Below are positions 26,657 to 34,818 of a stretch of 64,000 bases of DNA, in pieces. The translations under genes and the position numbers were made by a program. Position 1 is the first letter of the stretch; each line of letters starts with the position of its first letter. The stretch is from Vulcanimicrobiota bacterium (lineage in GTDB: Bacteria; Vulcanimicrobiota; Vulcanimicrobiia; Vulcanimicrobiales; Vulcanimicrobiaceae), in contig PLJL01000004.1 of assembly GCA_003140215.1 (NCBI GenBank), positions 756,661 to 820,660 of the forward strand. Reading direction: 5' to 3'. Under the pieces are notes generated by a model that saw only the letters and a list, made by a program, of their open reading frames with translations, made no database searches and was not told where the DNA came from.

Positions 26657-29600
26657 GTGGCAATACCTCATTCCGTGAGGAAAGGTGTCGTCGCGGTTCT
26701 GCTGCTCATCGCATTCGTGCTCCAGGGAACGACAAGCGTTCTGGCAGGCACGACCGGTGGGATCAGCGGCACCGTCGTCGATCCTCAAACAAGCCAACCC
26801 GTCGCCGGCGCGCGCGTCACGGTTGCGAGCCCTTCGCAATCCCAGACCACGACGTCCGATGCGACCGGACGATTCTCGTTCATCTCGCTCAACCCCGACA
26901 CGTACACCGTCTCCATACCGGCGTCAACGACCCGCGACGCGGTATCGGTGAGCGGCGTGACGGTCCAAGCCGACCAGACCATCAACGTCTCGGTCCAGCA
27001 GCCCACGAAGCTCAAGGTCATCGGTACGGTGACCTCGCGCGCCGCGGGGGCGCTGGTCAAACCGGGCACGACGTCCGACGTCTACTCGATCAACGCCGTG
27101 ACGCAGGACAAGGCCTCCGGCGTCGGCGGCGGCGGTAACCTCAACAGCGCGTGGTCCGCGATCGCCACCGTTCCGGGCGTGTTCGTCACGAGCGGCCAAG
27201 CCGGTTACATCGGCGCCGGCCCGACGATCAGCATCCGCGGCGGCGACTACGACCAGATCGGTTACGAGCTGGACGGCGTCCCGGTCAACCGCGCGTTCGA
27301 CAACTACCCGTCCGGGCCGCTCTCCTCGCTGGGACAGCAGGAGCTGCAGGTCTACACCGGCGCACCGGCGGCCAACGCCGAGGCGAACGGTATCTCGGGC
27401 TACATCAACCAGGTCATCCGCACCGGCACCGCGCCGGCCTCGCGGAACCTCGATCTCGCCGTCGGCACCCCGATCTTGTACAACAAGCTGTCGTTCGAGG
27501 CTGGCGGCGCCAACCCGACGCGCACGTTCTCGTACTACCTCGGTGCCGGCGCGTACAATCAGTCCTTCCGGTACTACGATCAGTACAACGGCGCGAGCCT
27601 GCAGCCGTACTGGGGCGCAGCCCTAGCACCGTGCCCGAGCGCGGCCCCGATCGGGTGCCACGGCCCGCAAGGCCAAGACTACACCAACGGTGGGCAGTCG
27701 AACCAGTATGCATGGGCGCTCGGCCCGTACAGCGCGTTCAGCGGGTTCGTCCCGTACATCCAGGACCGCGATACCGTGGTGAACCTCCACTTCGGGATCC
27801 CGCGCAAGGACGGCAACCGCGACGACGTCCAGGTGCTGTTCGACAACAACTTCATCAACAACCGGATCCCGAACTCGACCAACGATCAAGGCGGCGACGC
27901 CTTCCTCAATGCTATCGGACAGGGCACGCCCACCTACGCGGACGGCTATCACTTCATGGCCGCGCCGAACGGAACCGTCCTTCCGGCCGGATTCACCGGC
28001 GGTAACGGTGCCGGGGCGCCCTATCTGTTCCCCGACACCCCGGGTGGGCGTGCGTTCGGCGCGTCCATCGATCCCAACCGCGAGGACGCGTTCAACAACA
28101 ACCAGGCGATCGTGAAGCTGCAGTACCAGCGCAACTTCGGAACCAACGCGTTCCTGCGCGTGTACGGCTACACGTACTACTCCGACTGGTTGCAGAACGG
28201 TCCGCAATCGGCGCTGCAGTTCAACCTGGGCATCCCGGCCCAGTACCTGCTCGACAGCCACACGCGCGGCGTCAGCGCGCAGTTCTCGGACCAAGTGAAC
28301 TCGCAGCACCTCATCTCGGTGCAGGGCGCGTACACGACGGCCTCGACGATGCGCTACAACAACTCCGGGATCGGCAACAACCCGCAGGTCGGTTTCCTCG
28401 TCAACTCGACGAACCCGTACAGCGGTATCTGCTACAACGGCCCGGCCGGCACGTCCGGCCCGTGCGCGTTCGGGGCGTTCACCCCGACCCGCTTCACCGC
28501 GAAACAGGCGTACCTCGGTACGATCACGCCTGCGAGCACGTGGGGCAACACGTGCGGTGGCCCGTGCGCGTACGTCGTCGGGAACACCGGCGTGAGCGCG
28601 ACCTTCAACACGGTCGTGCCGAAGTTCGCCTCGGCGTCGATCACCGACCAGTGGAAACCGTCGGATCGGATCAACATCAACCTCGGGCTGCGTTACGACA
28701 GCTTCGTGTTCGACGGCGCCGATACGACCAACTCGCCGGCACGCCAGTTGTTCTACAACGCGTACAACCTGGTGAACGGCACCAACATCGTCAACGTCCC
28801 GAACCAAGTCGAGTCGTACAGCATCCTCCAGCCGCGCATCGGAATGACCTACACGGTCGATCCGAACACGGTGCTGCGTCTGAGCTACGGCCGCTATGCC
28901 GAAGCTCCGAACAGCGCGTTCGAGCAGTACAACTTCCTGCAACCGAACGATGTCGCCAGCCTCGCGCGCTTCGGCAACTTCGGTCTGCCGACGACGCCCG
29001 CGCATCCGGTGCGGCCGTCGATCGCCGACAACTACGACTTCTCGTTCGAGCATCAGTTCGGCCGGGACACGGCGCTCAAGTTCACGCCGTTCCTGCGCAA
29101 AACGCAGGACCAGATCCAGCAGTTCTTCCTCGATCAGCGGACGAACTTCGTCTCGGGGCTGAACGTCGGCAAGCAGACGTCGCAAGGCTTCGAGCTCGAG
29201 GTCGACAAGGGTGACTTCTCGCGCAACGGACTCGCGGCGCGCATGTCGTTCACCTACACCAACAGCTACATCAACTACACCAATCTCGGCAACGGCAGTT
29301 CGGTCGTGACGCCGATCAACCAGGGCATCCAGGCCTACAACGCCTACACGTCCTTCTGTGCCGTGAATCCGACCGATGCACGCTGCGGAAAGACCCAGGG
29401 CGGCATGGCGCCGTCTGCCTGCTACTCGACGACCGGGGCTCCCATGCCGTGCGGCCCCGGCACGATCGCGAACCCGTACTGGAACGCTCCGGTGCAAGCG
29501 CTCGTGGATGTGAATGCGAACTTCCCGACCTTCTCGCTGTTCCCGGGCGGCGCAGCCGGTGCCGGCGGGTACACCACGTACGGGGCACCGTATGTGGCGA

Positions 29601-30166
29601 CACTGCTCTTGCAGTACAAGCACGGGCCGTTGGCGATCACGCCGGCGCTCCAGTTCGCGGGCGGTCAGCGCTACGGCGTGCCGCTCTCGACCCCCGGCAT
29701 CGTGCCGGATGGGGGCTGCAACGCACTCCCCGGCTCGACGGTCGGAGACCCGCGCTATCCGTACGGTGGCGCTCCGGGTGGAGCACCGTTCGACGCCGTA
29801 GGGTGCGGCCAGGCGATCGCGATCCCGAATCAGTTCACGAAGGCATTCGACGGCGTGGGCGGGCTCGTAGCGCCCAACTCGATCCAGCTGCACACGCAGA
29901 TTACGTACGACGTGAACAAGCGCGTGACGCTGGTCGGGAACTTCGCGAACATCATCAACCGCTGCTGGGGCGGCACGAAGGTTGCCTTCGGCGTGAACCA
30001 GGCTTGTGGTTACACGACCCCGACTCCGGAAGACGGCGGGAACCCGCTCATCGGGAACGCCTTCAACCCGGGTTGGAATCTCCAGCCGCAAGGGACGTTG
30101 CCGTACTTCCCGACGTTCCCGGGCTTCCCGTTCAACATGTACTTCGAGGCACGGATCAAAATCTAG
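26657..30166 (+). CDS. TonB-dependent receptor with carboxypeptidase-regulatory-like N-terminal domain (Oar-like)
   Basis: The roughly 1169-residue outer-membrane protein has a signal peptide (VVAVLLLIAFVLQGTTSVLA). A CarboxypepD_reg-like beta sandwich follows (GGISGTVVDPQTSQPVAGAR to TYTVSIPA). The plug region contains SIRGGDYDQIGYELDGVPV, and a long barrel rich in aromatic and Asn residues ends in an aromatic-rich strand, FNMYFEARIKI. Pairs of cysteines in loops (GICYNGPAGTSGPCAFGAF, NTCGGPCAY) suggest extracellular disulfides. GTG 26657 is preferred because AAAGGA lies 9 nt upstream; TTG 26648 and GTG 26651 are in frame. Such receptors import siderophores, sugars or peptides. No TonB, ExbB or substrate gene is adjacent, so the ligand is unknown. 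Confidence 0.9.
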   Translation: MAIPHSVRKGVVAVLLLIAFVLQGTTSVLAGTTGGISGTVVDPQTSQPVAGARVTVASPSQSQTTTSDATGRFSFISLNPDTYTVSIPASTTRDAVSVSGVTVQADQTINVSVQQPTKLKVIGTVTSRAAGALVKPGTTSDVYSINAVTQDKASGVGGGGNLNSAWSAIATVPGVFVTSGQAGYIGAGPTISIRGGDYDQIGYELDGVPVNRAFDNYPSGPLSSLGQQELQVYTGAPAANAEANGISGYINQVIRTGTAPASRNLDLAVGTPILYNKLSFEAGGANPTRTFSYYLGAGAYNQSFRYYDQYNGASLQPYWGAALAPCPSAAPIGCHGPQGQDYTNGGQSNQYAWALGPYSAFSGFVPYIQDRDTVVNLHFGIPRKDGNRDDVQVLFDNNFINNRIPNSTNDQGGDAFLNAIGQGTPTYADGYHFMAAPNGTVLPAGFTGGNGAGAPYLFPDTPGGRAFGASIDPNREDAFNNNQAIVKLQYQRNFGTNAFLRVYGYTYYSDWLQNGPQSALQFNLGIPAQYLLDSHTRGVSAQFSDQVNSQHLISVQGAYTTASTMRYNNSGIGNNPQVGFLVNSTNPYSGICYNGPAGTSGPCAFGAFTPTRFTAKQAYLGTITPASTWGNTCGGPCAYVVGNTGVSATFNTVVPKFASASITDQWKPSDRININLGLRYDSFVFDGADTTNSPARQLFYNAYNLVNGTNIVNVPNQVESYSILQPRIGMTYTVDPNTVLRLSYGRYAEAPNSAFEQYNFLQPNDVASLARFGNFGLPTTPAHPVRPSIADNYDFSFEHQFGRDTALKFTPFLRKTQDQIQQFFLDQRTNFVSGLNVGKQTSQGFELEVDKGDFSRNGLAARMSFTYTNSYINYTNLGNGSSVVTPINQGIQAYNAYTSFCAVNPTDARCGKTQGGMAPSACYSTTGAPMPCGPGTIANPYWNAPVQALVDVNANFPTFSLFPGGAAGAGGYTTYGAPYVATLLLQYKHGPLAITPALQFAGGQRYGVPLSTPGIVPDGGCNALPGSTVGDPRYPYGGAPGGAPFDAVGCGQAIAIPNQFTKAFDGVGGLVAPNSIQLHTQITYDVNKRVTLVGNFANIINRCWGGTKVAFGVNQACGYTTPTPEDGGNPLIGNAFNPGWNLQPQGTLPYFPTFPGFPFNMYFEARIKI

Positions 30167-30191
30167 GCCTCGGCGTCAGCTGAACATGATT

Positions 30192-30226
30192 ACGGCCTCC
30201 GCTTCGGCGGGGGCCGTTTTTCTTTT
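30192..30226 (+). terminator. Rho-independent terminator of the TonB-dependent receptor gene
   Basis: ACGGCCTCCGC and GCGGGGGCCGT form an 11-bp stem (one mismatched pair) around a TTCG tetraloop at 30192-30217. TTTTTCTTTT follows. It begins 26 bp after the receptor stop codon, and is the clearest intrinsic terminator in the window. Confidence 0.92.
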
Positions 30227-30253
30227 GCACCGTCGTATTTGGGGCTGGGGCTC

Positions 30254-30395
30254 GGGGCGCGGGCGGGCGTGGTCCCTCCCGGGCACGCTCCCTGCGCGCT
30301 TCGTGCGCTTCGGTCGCTACGTGCTCCGTCGCTCTCGCCATCCTGGCTCCGCTCCTGCGCAAGTACCCGGGATGAACCACGCCCGCCCGCGCCCC
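30254..30395. repeat. Palindromic intergenic element E2 (142 bp)
   Basis: The arms at 30254-30273 and 30376-30395 are a perfect 20-bp inverted repeat, GC-only in its outer part (GGGGCGCGGGCGGGCGTGGT). Immediately inside, CCTCCCGGG and CCCGGGATG continue the symmetry. The core, read on the minus strand, contains AGGATGGCGAGAGCGA, GTAGCGACCGAAGCGCACG and GAAGCGC, closely resembling the core of E3 (57428-57578) and partly that of E1 (781-943). The element occupies most of the 370-bp gene-free stretch between the receptor terminator and the LysM gene. No coding sequence is convincing here. Confidence 0.75.
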
Positions 30396-30482
30396 TCCTG
30401 GCCGGAAGGTTGTCGGTGCGCGATTGGTCGGCGCCCCATCGCTGAGGGCCGGGGGGTGGGGCGCTGGCGCCTCGTGGGGTCA

Positions 30483-30501
30483 GCGGGATGGTGGAGTTGC
30501 C
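30483..30501 (+). repeat. 19-bp dispersed repeat, copy 1
   Basis: GCGGGATGGTGGAGTTGCC occurs here and identically at 57615-57633. In both places GTGGGGT lies just upstream, and the copy sits on the same side (to the right) of a large palindrome (E2 here, E3 there), within 90 bp. The shared flank suggests the palindrome and this motif belong to one composite element. Confidence 0.6.
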
Positions 30502-30543
30502 GGGCACGTGGCAGGTGGTCGTGGTGGGGCCCTGCGGCTTGAT

Positions 30544-30570
30544 AAAAGAGCGCCCTTAGACGGGGCGCTC
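30544..30570 (-). terminator. Rho-independent terminator of the LysM gene
   Basis: GAGCGCCC (30548-30555) pairs with GGGCGCTC (30563-30570) around a short loop. On the minus strand the stem is followed by TTTTATC. It lies 25 bp beyond the stop codon of the minus-strand LysM gene. Confidence 0.8.
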
Positions 30571-30595
30571 TCGGGGGTGGGGGGCTTCCCCGGGG

Positions 30596-30880
30596 TTATT
30601 GGGGGAGGCGGAGTTTTTGGCCGGCTTGGAGGGCGGCGGTGTGGAGGTGGTTGGCGGCCATGATCTGGTCGACGGTCGATTGGACGTCGCCATTGGCTTG
30701 CGTGCGCCCCTCGGCGAGGCTCCACAGGGTTTGTCCGCTCGTCACGGTCACCGTCGTGTAGGTCACGGGCGGGGCCGCGTGGACGGTGCTGGACAAGGCC
30801 GGGAGCGTCACGGCCAGGCTGAGCGCGCCCAGCGCGACCAGCGGCATGAGGGTTGGTTTCCGTTTGGACGTCCCGTACAT
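30596..30880 (-). CDS. Small exported LysM protein, YneA-like candidate SOS division inhibitor
   Basis: The 94-residue protein has an N-terminal signal anchor (PLVALGALSLAVTLPALSST) and one LysM domain (YTTVTVTSGQTLWSLAE to AGQKLRLPQ). ATG 30880 follows GGGGAG by about 4 nt; a TTG at 30892 is less likely. Length, anchor-plus-LysM layout and divergent position next to lexA are the same as Bacillus YneA, the SOS-induced suppressor of cell division. A LexA-type box lies 28 bp upstream of the start. The functional assignment is inference from architecture and context; LysM proteins of other function exist. Confidence 0.75.
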   Translation of the reverse strand: MYGTSKRKPTLMPLVALGALSLAVTLPALSSTVHAAPPVTYTTVTVTSGQTLWSLAEGRTQANGDVQSTVDQIMAANHLHTAALQAGQKLRLPQ

Positions 30881-30908
30881 GATGCTCCCCAATCCCTAGA
30901 TGTTGTGC

Positions 30909-30922
30909 CGAACGCTCGTTCG
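30909..30922. promoter_or_regulatory. LexA box proximal to the LysM gene
   Basis: CGAACGCTCGTTCG is a CGAAC-N4-GTTCG palindrome, the Gram-positive type SOS operator half-sites at the right spacing. It lies 28 bp upstream of the divergent LysM gene start, where LexA would block its promoter. Confidence 0.75.
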
Positions 30923-30968
30923 TCCCCCATATGGTACCAAGGTGAGTCCGTCGGAGTCAATATGGGTG

Positions 30969-30982
30969 CGAACATATGTTTG
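30969..30982. promoter_or_regulatory. LexA box overlapping the lexA promoter
   Basis: CGAACATATGTTTG fits the consensus CGAAC-RNRY-GTTYG at every position. Its right end overlaps the candidate -35 element of the lexA promoter, the classical layout for LexA autoregulation. Confidence 0.88.
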
Positions 30983-31008
30983 CCTGGGCGGGCTTGGTAT
31001 GGTAGGAT
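30980..31008 (+). promoter_or_regulatory. lexA promoter
   Basis: A -35 element TTGCCT (30980-30985) and a -10 element TAGGAT (31003-31008) are separated by exactly 17 bp. Transcription would start near 31015, giving a leader of about 84 nt. The -35 overlaps the LexA box. Confidence 0.7.
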
Positions 31009-31098
31009 ACCCGCAATCACGGCGGCGTCGTTGTGACGCCGTTCGCAAAGCGTCGCATGGCGCAATGCCTACTGGGTGGCATTCTCAAGGGGGGCTCG

Positions 31099-31713
31099 AT
31101 GGCCGAACGGGCCACTACGGACAAGCAGCAGCGGATCCTCGAGGTGATCCGCGAGTTCTCGCTCGAGCACGGCTACCCGCCGTCGGTCCGCGAGATCGGT
31201 GAGCGCGTCGGGCTTTCCTCGTCCTCGACCGTCCAGTCGCACCTCAAGACCCTCGAGCGGCGGGGGCTGCTCAAGCGCGATCCGACCAAGCCCCGCGCGC
31301 TCGTCGCCGCACGCGCCGAAGGCGAGCTCGCCCCGATGGCTTCGGTCACGTTGCCGATCGTCGGCCGGGTCGCCGCCGGCGTCCCGATCACCGCGACCGA
31401 GAACCTCGAGGACCAGTTCGTGCTGCCGGCGTCATGGGTGCCGCGCGCCGGCGGCTTCATGCTGCGGGTGAAGGGCGACTCGATGATCGACGCGGCGATC
31501 CTCGACGGCGATTTGATCGTGGTCGAGCCGCGGCCCAGCGCGAACAACGGCGAGATCGTGGTGGCGATGATCGACGGAGAGGCGACCGTGAAGCGCTTCT
31601 ACCGCGAGGACGGGCGCGTGCGGCTGCAGCCGGAGAACGCCGCGATGCCGCCAATCTACGCCGACGATGTCACCATCGTCGGTCGGGTCGAGGCCGTCAT
31701 CCGGAGGCTCTGA
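31099..31713 (+). CDS. lexA: LexA repressor/protease
   Basis: The 204-residue protein has an N-terminal winged helix (KQQRILEVIREFSLEHGYPP, VREIGERVGLSSSSTVQSHL) and a C-terminal S24 peptidase domain. The self-cleavage site is Ala93-Gly94 in VAAGVPI. The catalytic Ser128 lies in KGDSMIDAAI and Lys165 in EATVKRFYRE. It represses SOS genes until RecA filaments trigger autocleavage. ATG 31099 is chosen over the upstream in-frame GTG 31033 because AAGGGGGG lies just before it and the homology starts there. Two CGAAC-type operators lie upstream. Confidence 0.97.
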   Translation: MAERATTDKQQRILEVIREFSLEHGYPPSVREIGERVGLSSSSTVQSHLKTLERRGLLKRDPTKPRALVAARAEGELAPMASVTLPIVGRVAAGVPITATENLEDQFVLPASWVPRAGGFMLRVKGDSMIDAAILDGDLIVVEPRPSANNGEIVVAMIDGEATVKRFYREDGRVRLQPENAAMPPIYADDVTIVGRVEAVIRRL

Positions 31714-32929
31714 GCCGCACCTCGACGCTTCTCCGGCCGGCGACGGGTTCATCGCGCGGCTGGAACGTGCCGTAGCGCCGTTCGCGCAGCGCTTCACCGA
31801 GGCGCCGGCGGTGCGCGCGCTGCAAGGTACGCTTCCCGTCGCCCTCGGTGTCGCGCTGGCCGCGCTGCTCGCGCGCTTCGCGGTCGTGCTGCTGGCGCGC
31901 CCGTTCGTCGGATGGCCGGCCGGCCTGCGGCTCCTCGTCGCCTTCATCCCGAGCGCCTTTGCGATCGCGTCGGTGGTGATGCTGATCGTGCTGTCGTTTG
32001 CGCTGGCCCGGCGCTTGCGCTATCCCGTCGCGGTCGGCCTCGCGGTCAGCGCGTTCGCGTTCGTCATGGCCTTGCCGCGCGAAGCGCTCGGCGATCGTGC
32101 GTCCTTGGCGCACACGTTGGGAATCAGCGGCATCTTTACCGCGATCGTCATCGCGCTCGCCGCGGCCGGGGCGATCTCGCTGGGGCGGCGGCGCCTCGGT
32201 GCGGTCCGCGGTACCGCGGCGGGCGCCGCCGGCGTCGTGGCGGCGTCGGGCGCGCTCTTCGCGCTGCACCTTTCGCCGGCGAGCGGGCTCGCCGCCGCGC
32301 TCGCGCCGCTGGCGACTTTGGGCGACAGTTTCGTCGCGCTGCTGACCATCACGGCGCTCGAGGCCGCCCTGTGGCTGGTCGGGATCCACGGGCCCGCGCT
32401 GCTCGCGGCGATCGTCGTCCCGGTCTACTTGCAGCTGCAGGGCGACAACATCGCGGCGCTGGGCCATCACGCGCCGATCCCGCACATCGTGGTCGTCACG
32501 ACGTTCCTGTTCGTCTTTCCCGGCGGCGCCGGCGCGACGTTGCCGCTGGTGCTGCTGCTGCTGCGCAGCCGGGTGGCGCGCTTGCGCACGTTCGCCTACG
32601 CGACGCTCGTGCCGTCGCTGTTCAACGTCAACGAGCCGGTGATCCTCGGGCTGCCGCTGGCCTACAATCCCGTGCTGGCCGTGCCGTTCGTCGTCGCACC
32701 GGTTGCGCTCGCGAGCACGACGTTCGCCGCGATCGCGCTGGGTTTGGTCGCGCGGCCGGTCGTCTACATGCCGTATTGGGTGCCGTCGCTGGTGAGCGCG
32801 TTCGTCACGACCCTCGACTGGCGGGCCTGCGTGCTCGTCGCCTGCAACGTCGTTCTTGCCGGCGCGATCTGGCTGCCGTTCGTGCGCGTCTACGAGCGCG
32901 CCGAGGCCGCGCGCGCGGTACGCGCGTAG
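31667..32929 (+). CDS. PTS system EIIC component, cellobiose/lichenan-like (orphan)
   Basis: The 420-residue membrane protein has about ten helices. It carries the EIIC signature SLFNVNEPVILGLPLAYNP, where the glutamate of the NEP motif binds sugar in this family. Upstream regions (QGTLPVALGVALAALLARF) match the first helices of CelB-type EIIC. The frame starts at ATG 31667, overlapping the end of lexA by 47 bp; no later ATG exists before the first helix, and the ribosome-binding site is weak. No EIIA, EIIB, HPr or EI gene is in the window, so phosphorylation-coupled uptake cannot be assumed. It may work as a facilitator or with partners encoded elsewhere. Confidence 0.82.
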   Translation: MSPSSVGSRPSSGGSEPHLDASPAGDGFIARLERAVAPFAQRFTEAPAVRALQGTLPVALGVALAALLARFAVVLLARPFVGWPAGLRLLVAFIPSAFAIASVVMLIVLSFALARRLRYPVAVGLAVSAFAFVMALPREALGDRASLAHTLGISGIFTAIVIALAAAGAISLGRRRLGAVRGTAAGAAGVVAASGALFALHLSPASGLAAALAPLATLGDSFVALLTITALEAALWLVGIHGPALLAAIVVPVYLQLQGDNIAALGHHAPIPHIVVVTTFLFVFPGGAGATLPLVLLLLRSRVARLRTFAYATLVPSLFNVNEPVILGLPLAYNPVLAVPFVVAPVALASTTFAAIALGLVARPVVYMPYWVPSLVSAFVTTLDWRACVLVACNVVLAGAIWLPFVRVYERAEAARAVRA

Positions 32930-32930
32930 C

Positions 32931-34199
32931 GTGGATGCGAGCGTGATCGAGACGCTGTTGGGCGCGCTCGAGGTCGATCCGCGCGTGCGTGCCGCCGCGG
33001 CGGCCGCCGCGCCGTGGCTGCTGCGGCGCGACGCGCACCGAACGGCCGTCCACGCGCGCGTGCTGCGCGCGTTTCTCGACGAAGGGATCGCCGAGAGCGA
33101 CCTCGCCGGGACGACAGGCTACGGCTACGACGATGCGGCCCGCGAGCGCTACGAATCGCTCCTAGCGCGCGTCTTTCGGGCCGAACGCGTGCTGGCACGG
33201 CTGGCGATCGTCAGCGGAACGCACGCCATCGTGGCCGGACTCGACGCCCTCGTCGCGCCCGGCGCGACGCTGGTGGCGGCGAACGGCGCGCCCTACGACA
33301 CGCTGCGCCACGCCATCGTGACCGCCCCGCACTCGCTGGTCTCGCGCGGCGTGCGCTACGTCGAGGTGCCGCGAGCCCCCGACGGTGGAACCGAAGCCGC
33401 GGCGCTGCGTGCGACGCTGCGGGCCGAGCAGCCGGCGCTGCTGTTCGTTCAGCGTTCGCGCGGCTACGCCGCGCGGCGGTCGCTCGACATCGACGCCATC
33501 GCGGCGATCGTCGCGGCGGTGCGCGAGGCGCATCCCGCAACGGTCGTCTTCGTCGACAACTGCTACGGCGAGCTGGTCGAAGAGCGCGAGCCGCTCGAGG
33601 CCGGCGCCGACGTCATCGCCGGATCGCTGATCAAGAACGTCGGCGGCGGGCTGGTACCGGGCGGCGCCTACGTGGCCGGGCGCGCCGACCTGCTCGAGCG
33701 CATCGCGGCGCGCGTCTTCGCGCCCGGGATCGGCGCCGGTTTGGGGCCGACCTTGGGCTTTGGTCGCGCGCTCGTGCAAGGGTTGTTCTACGCGCCGCTC
33801 GTCGTCGGCGAGTCGCTGCGCGGCCTCGAGTTCGCCGCCGCCCTCTTCGCCGAACTGGGATTCGCGGTCGATCCGTGTGCCGGCGCGGCGCGCACCGACA
33901 TCGTGCAATCGATCCGGCTGGGCGCACCGGCGCAGCTCATCGCCTTCGCACGCGGTCTGCAGCGCGCGATGCCGCTCAACGCGCGCTTCGCGCCCGAGCC
34001 CGGACCAGTGCCGGGTTACGTCGATCCGGTCATCATGTCGAGCGGTTCGTTCGTGAACGGCGCGACGCTGGAGCTGTCGTGCGACGCGCCGCTGCGCCCG
34101 CCGTTCGAGGTGTACCTGCAGGGCGGCGTGACGGCCGAGCACGCGGCGCTGGGCGCGATCCTCGCCGCCGACGCGGTCCTGCGATCAGACCCTCCCTAG
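32931..34199 (+). CDS. Aluminium-resistance/methionine gamma-lyase family PLP protein
   Basis: The 422-residue fold-type I PLP protein matches the family annotated as aluminium resistance or methionine gamma-lyase-like. It has TTGYGYDDAARERYE, SGTHAIVAGLDALVAPG, VFVDNCYGELVEEREP (the Asp that contacts PLP) and the Schiff-base lysine in AGSLIKNVGGGLVPGGAYVAG. FYAPLVVGESLRGLEFAA and QGGVTAEHAALGAI also match. The biochemical substrate is probably a sulfur amino acid, but the family is poorly tested. GTG 32931 follows the EIIC stop by 1 bp. It ends by overlapping the convergent small gene by 4 bp. Confidence 0.88.
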   Translation: MDASVIETLLGALEVDPRVRAAAAAAAPWLLRRDAHRTAVHARVLRAFLDEGIAESDLAGTTGYGYDDAARERYESLLARVFRAERVLARLAIVSGTHAIVAGLDALVAPGATLVAANGAPYDTLRHAIVTAPHSLVSRGVRYVEVPRAPDGGTEAAALRATLRAEQPALLFVQRSRGYAARRSLDIDAIAAIVAAVREAHPATVVFVDNCYGELVEEREPLEAGADVIAGSLIKNVGGGLVPGGAYVAGRADLLERIAARVFAPGIGAGLGPTLGFGRALVQGLFYAPLVVGESLRGLEFAAALFAELGFAVDPCAGAARTDIVQSIRLGAPAQLIAFARGLQRAMPLNARFAPEPGPVPGYVDPVIMSSGSFVNGATLELSCDAPLRPPFEVYLQGGVTAEHAALGAILAADAVLRSDPP

Positions 34200-34429
34200 G
34201 TGGCGGCGGCGTCGGGCGCGGCCGCTTCGGGCGTGTCCTCACCCATGAAGCCGTAGAAGTAGTAGATCGAGCCGTCGTCGGTCTCGATCGCGATGCGGGT
34301 GTCCTCGAGCCGCGCCTCGACGATGCGGCGTCCCACCATCCCGCCGAGCAGCTCTTGCGCCTGCATGAACTCGGCGGCGCGCAGCGCTTCGGGGTCGATC
34401 TCCAGGAGGGGGTGGTCGTCTGGTTTCAA
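34196..34429 (-). CDS. Small conserved-looking acidic protein of unknown function
   Basis: The 77-residue protein starts MKPDDHPLLEIDPEALRAAE, then QAQELLGGMVGRRIVEARLE and DTRIAIETDDGSIYYFYGFM, with an acidic/Ala-rich tail. The pattern (amphipathic helix, then a short beta hairpin ending YYFYGF) looks like a real folded protein rather than a shadow. No family recognised. It faces the FHA gene divergently, with 59 bp between the two starts, and overlaps the 3-prime end of the aluminium-resistance gene by 4 bp. Confidence 0.6.
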   Translation of the reverse strand: MKPDDHPLLEIDPEALRAAEFMQAQELLGGMVGRRIVEARLEDTRIAIETDDGSIYYFYGFMGEDTPEAAAPDAAAT

Positions 34430-34488
34430 CGCGGCATGCTTCCTGTGGAGAGGACCGATCGTCCGCTTCGCGCGAAGGCGGTCGGGCG

Positions 34489-34785
34489 ATGTACGTCCTG
34501 GAGGTGATGAGCGGCCCGCTCGACGGCAAGACGTGGGCTTTCGAGCAAGAGATCACGATCGGCCGTGACGATGCGGTGGCAACCGCCTGCATCACGATCG
34601 ATCGGTATATCTCCAGAAAGCATGCGCGCCTCTACCATGAAGGGGACGGCGGGTTGCGGTTGGCGGACCTGGCGAGCCGCAACGGGACCCGGGTTGCGGG
34701 CCGGTCGCTCGGTGCGCCCGAGCCGATCGACCTCGGCCAGCCCTTCGTCATCGGGCGAACGACCCTTCGCGTGACGCACGAATAG
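34489..34785 (+). CDS. Stand-alone FHA-domain protein
   Basis: At 98 residues it is essentially one forkhead-associated domain: VLEVMSGPLDGKTWAFEQ, EITIGRDD, the phosphothreonine-contact motif ISRKHARLY, and DLASRNGTRVAG with the conserved Asn and Gly. It would bind Thr-phosphorylated partners. No Ser/Thr kinase gene is adjacent, so the partner is encoded elsewhere. It starts at ATG 34489 and precedes panC by 33 bp, possibly in the same transcript. Confidence 0.88.
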   Translation: MYVLEVMSGPLDGKTWAFEQEITIGRDDAVATACITIDRYISRKHARLYHEGDGGLRLADLASRNGTRVAGRSLGAPEPIDLGQPFVIGRTTLRVTHE

Positions 34786-34818
34786 TGGGACCACGCACCG
34801 TGAACCTGGGGCGGTAGG

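Noticed and set aside
27623..30091. 822-codon open frame on the minus strand opposite the TonB-dependent receptor
   Set aside because: It is a GC-driven shadow: Arg/Val/Asp-rich, without any fold pattern, while the plus strand has a complete signal peptide, plug and barrel.
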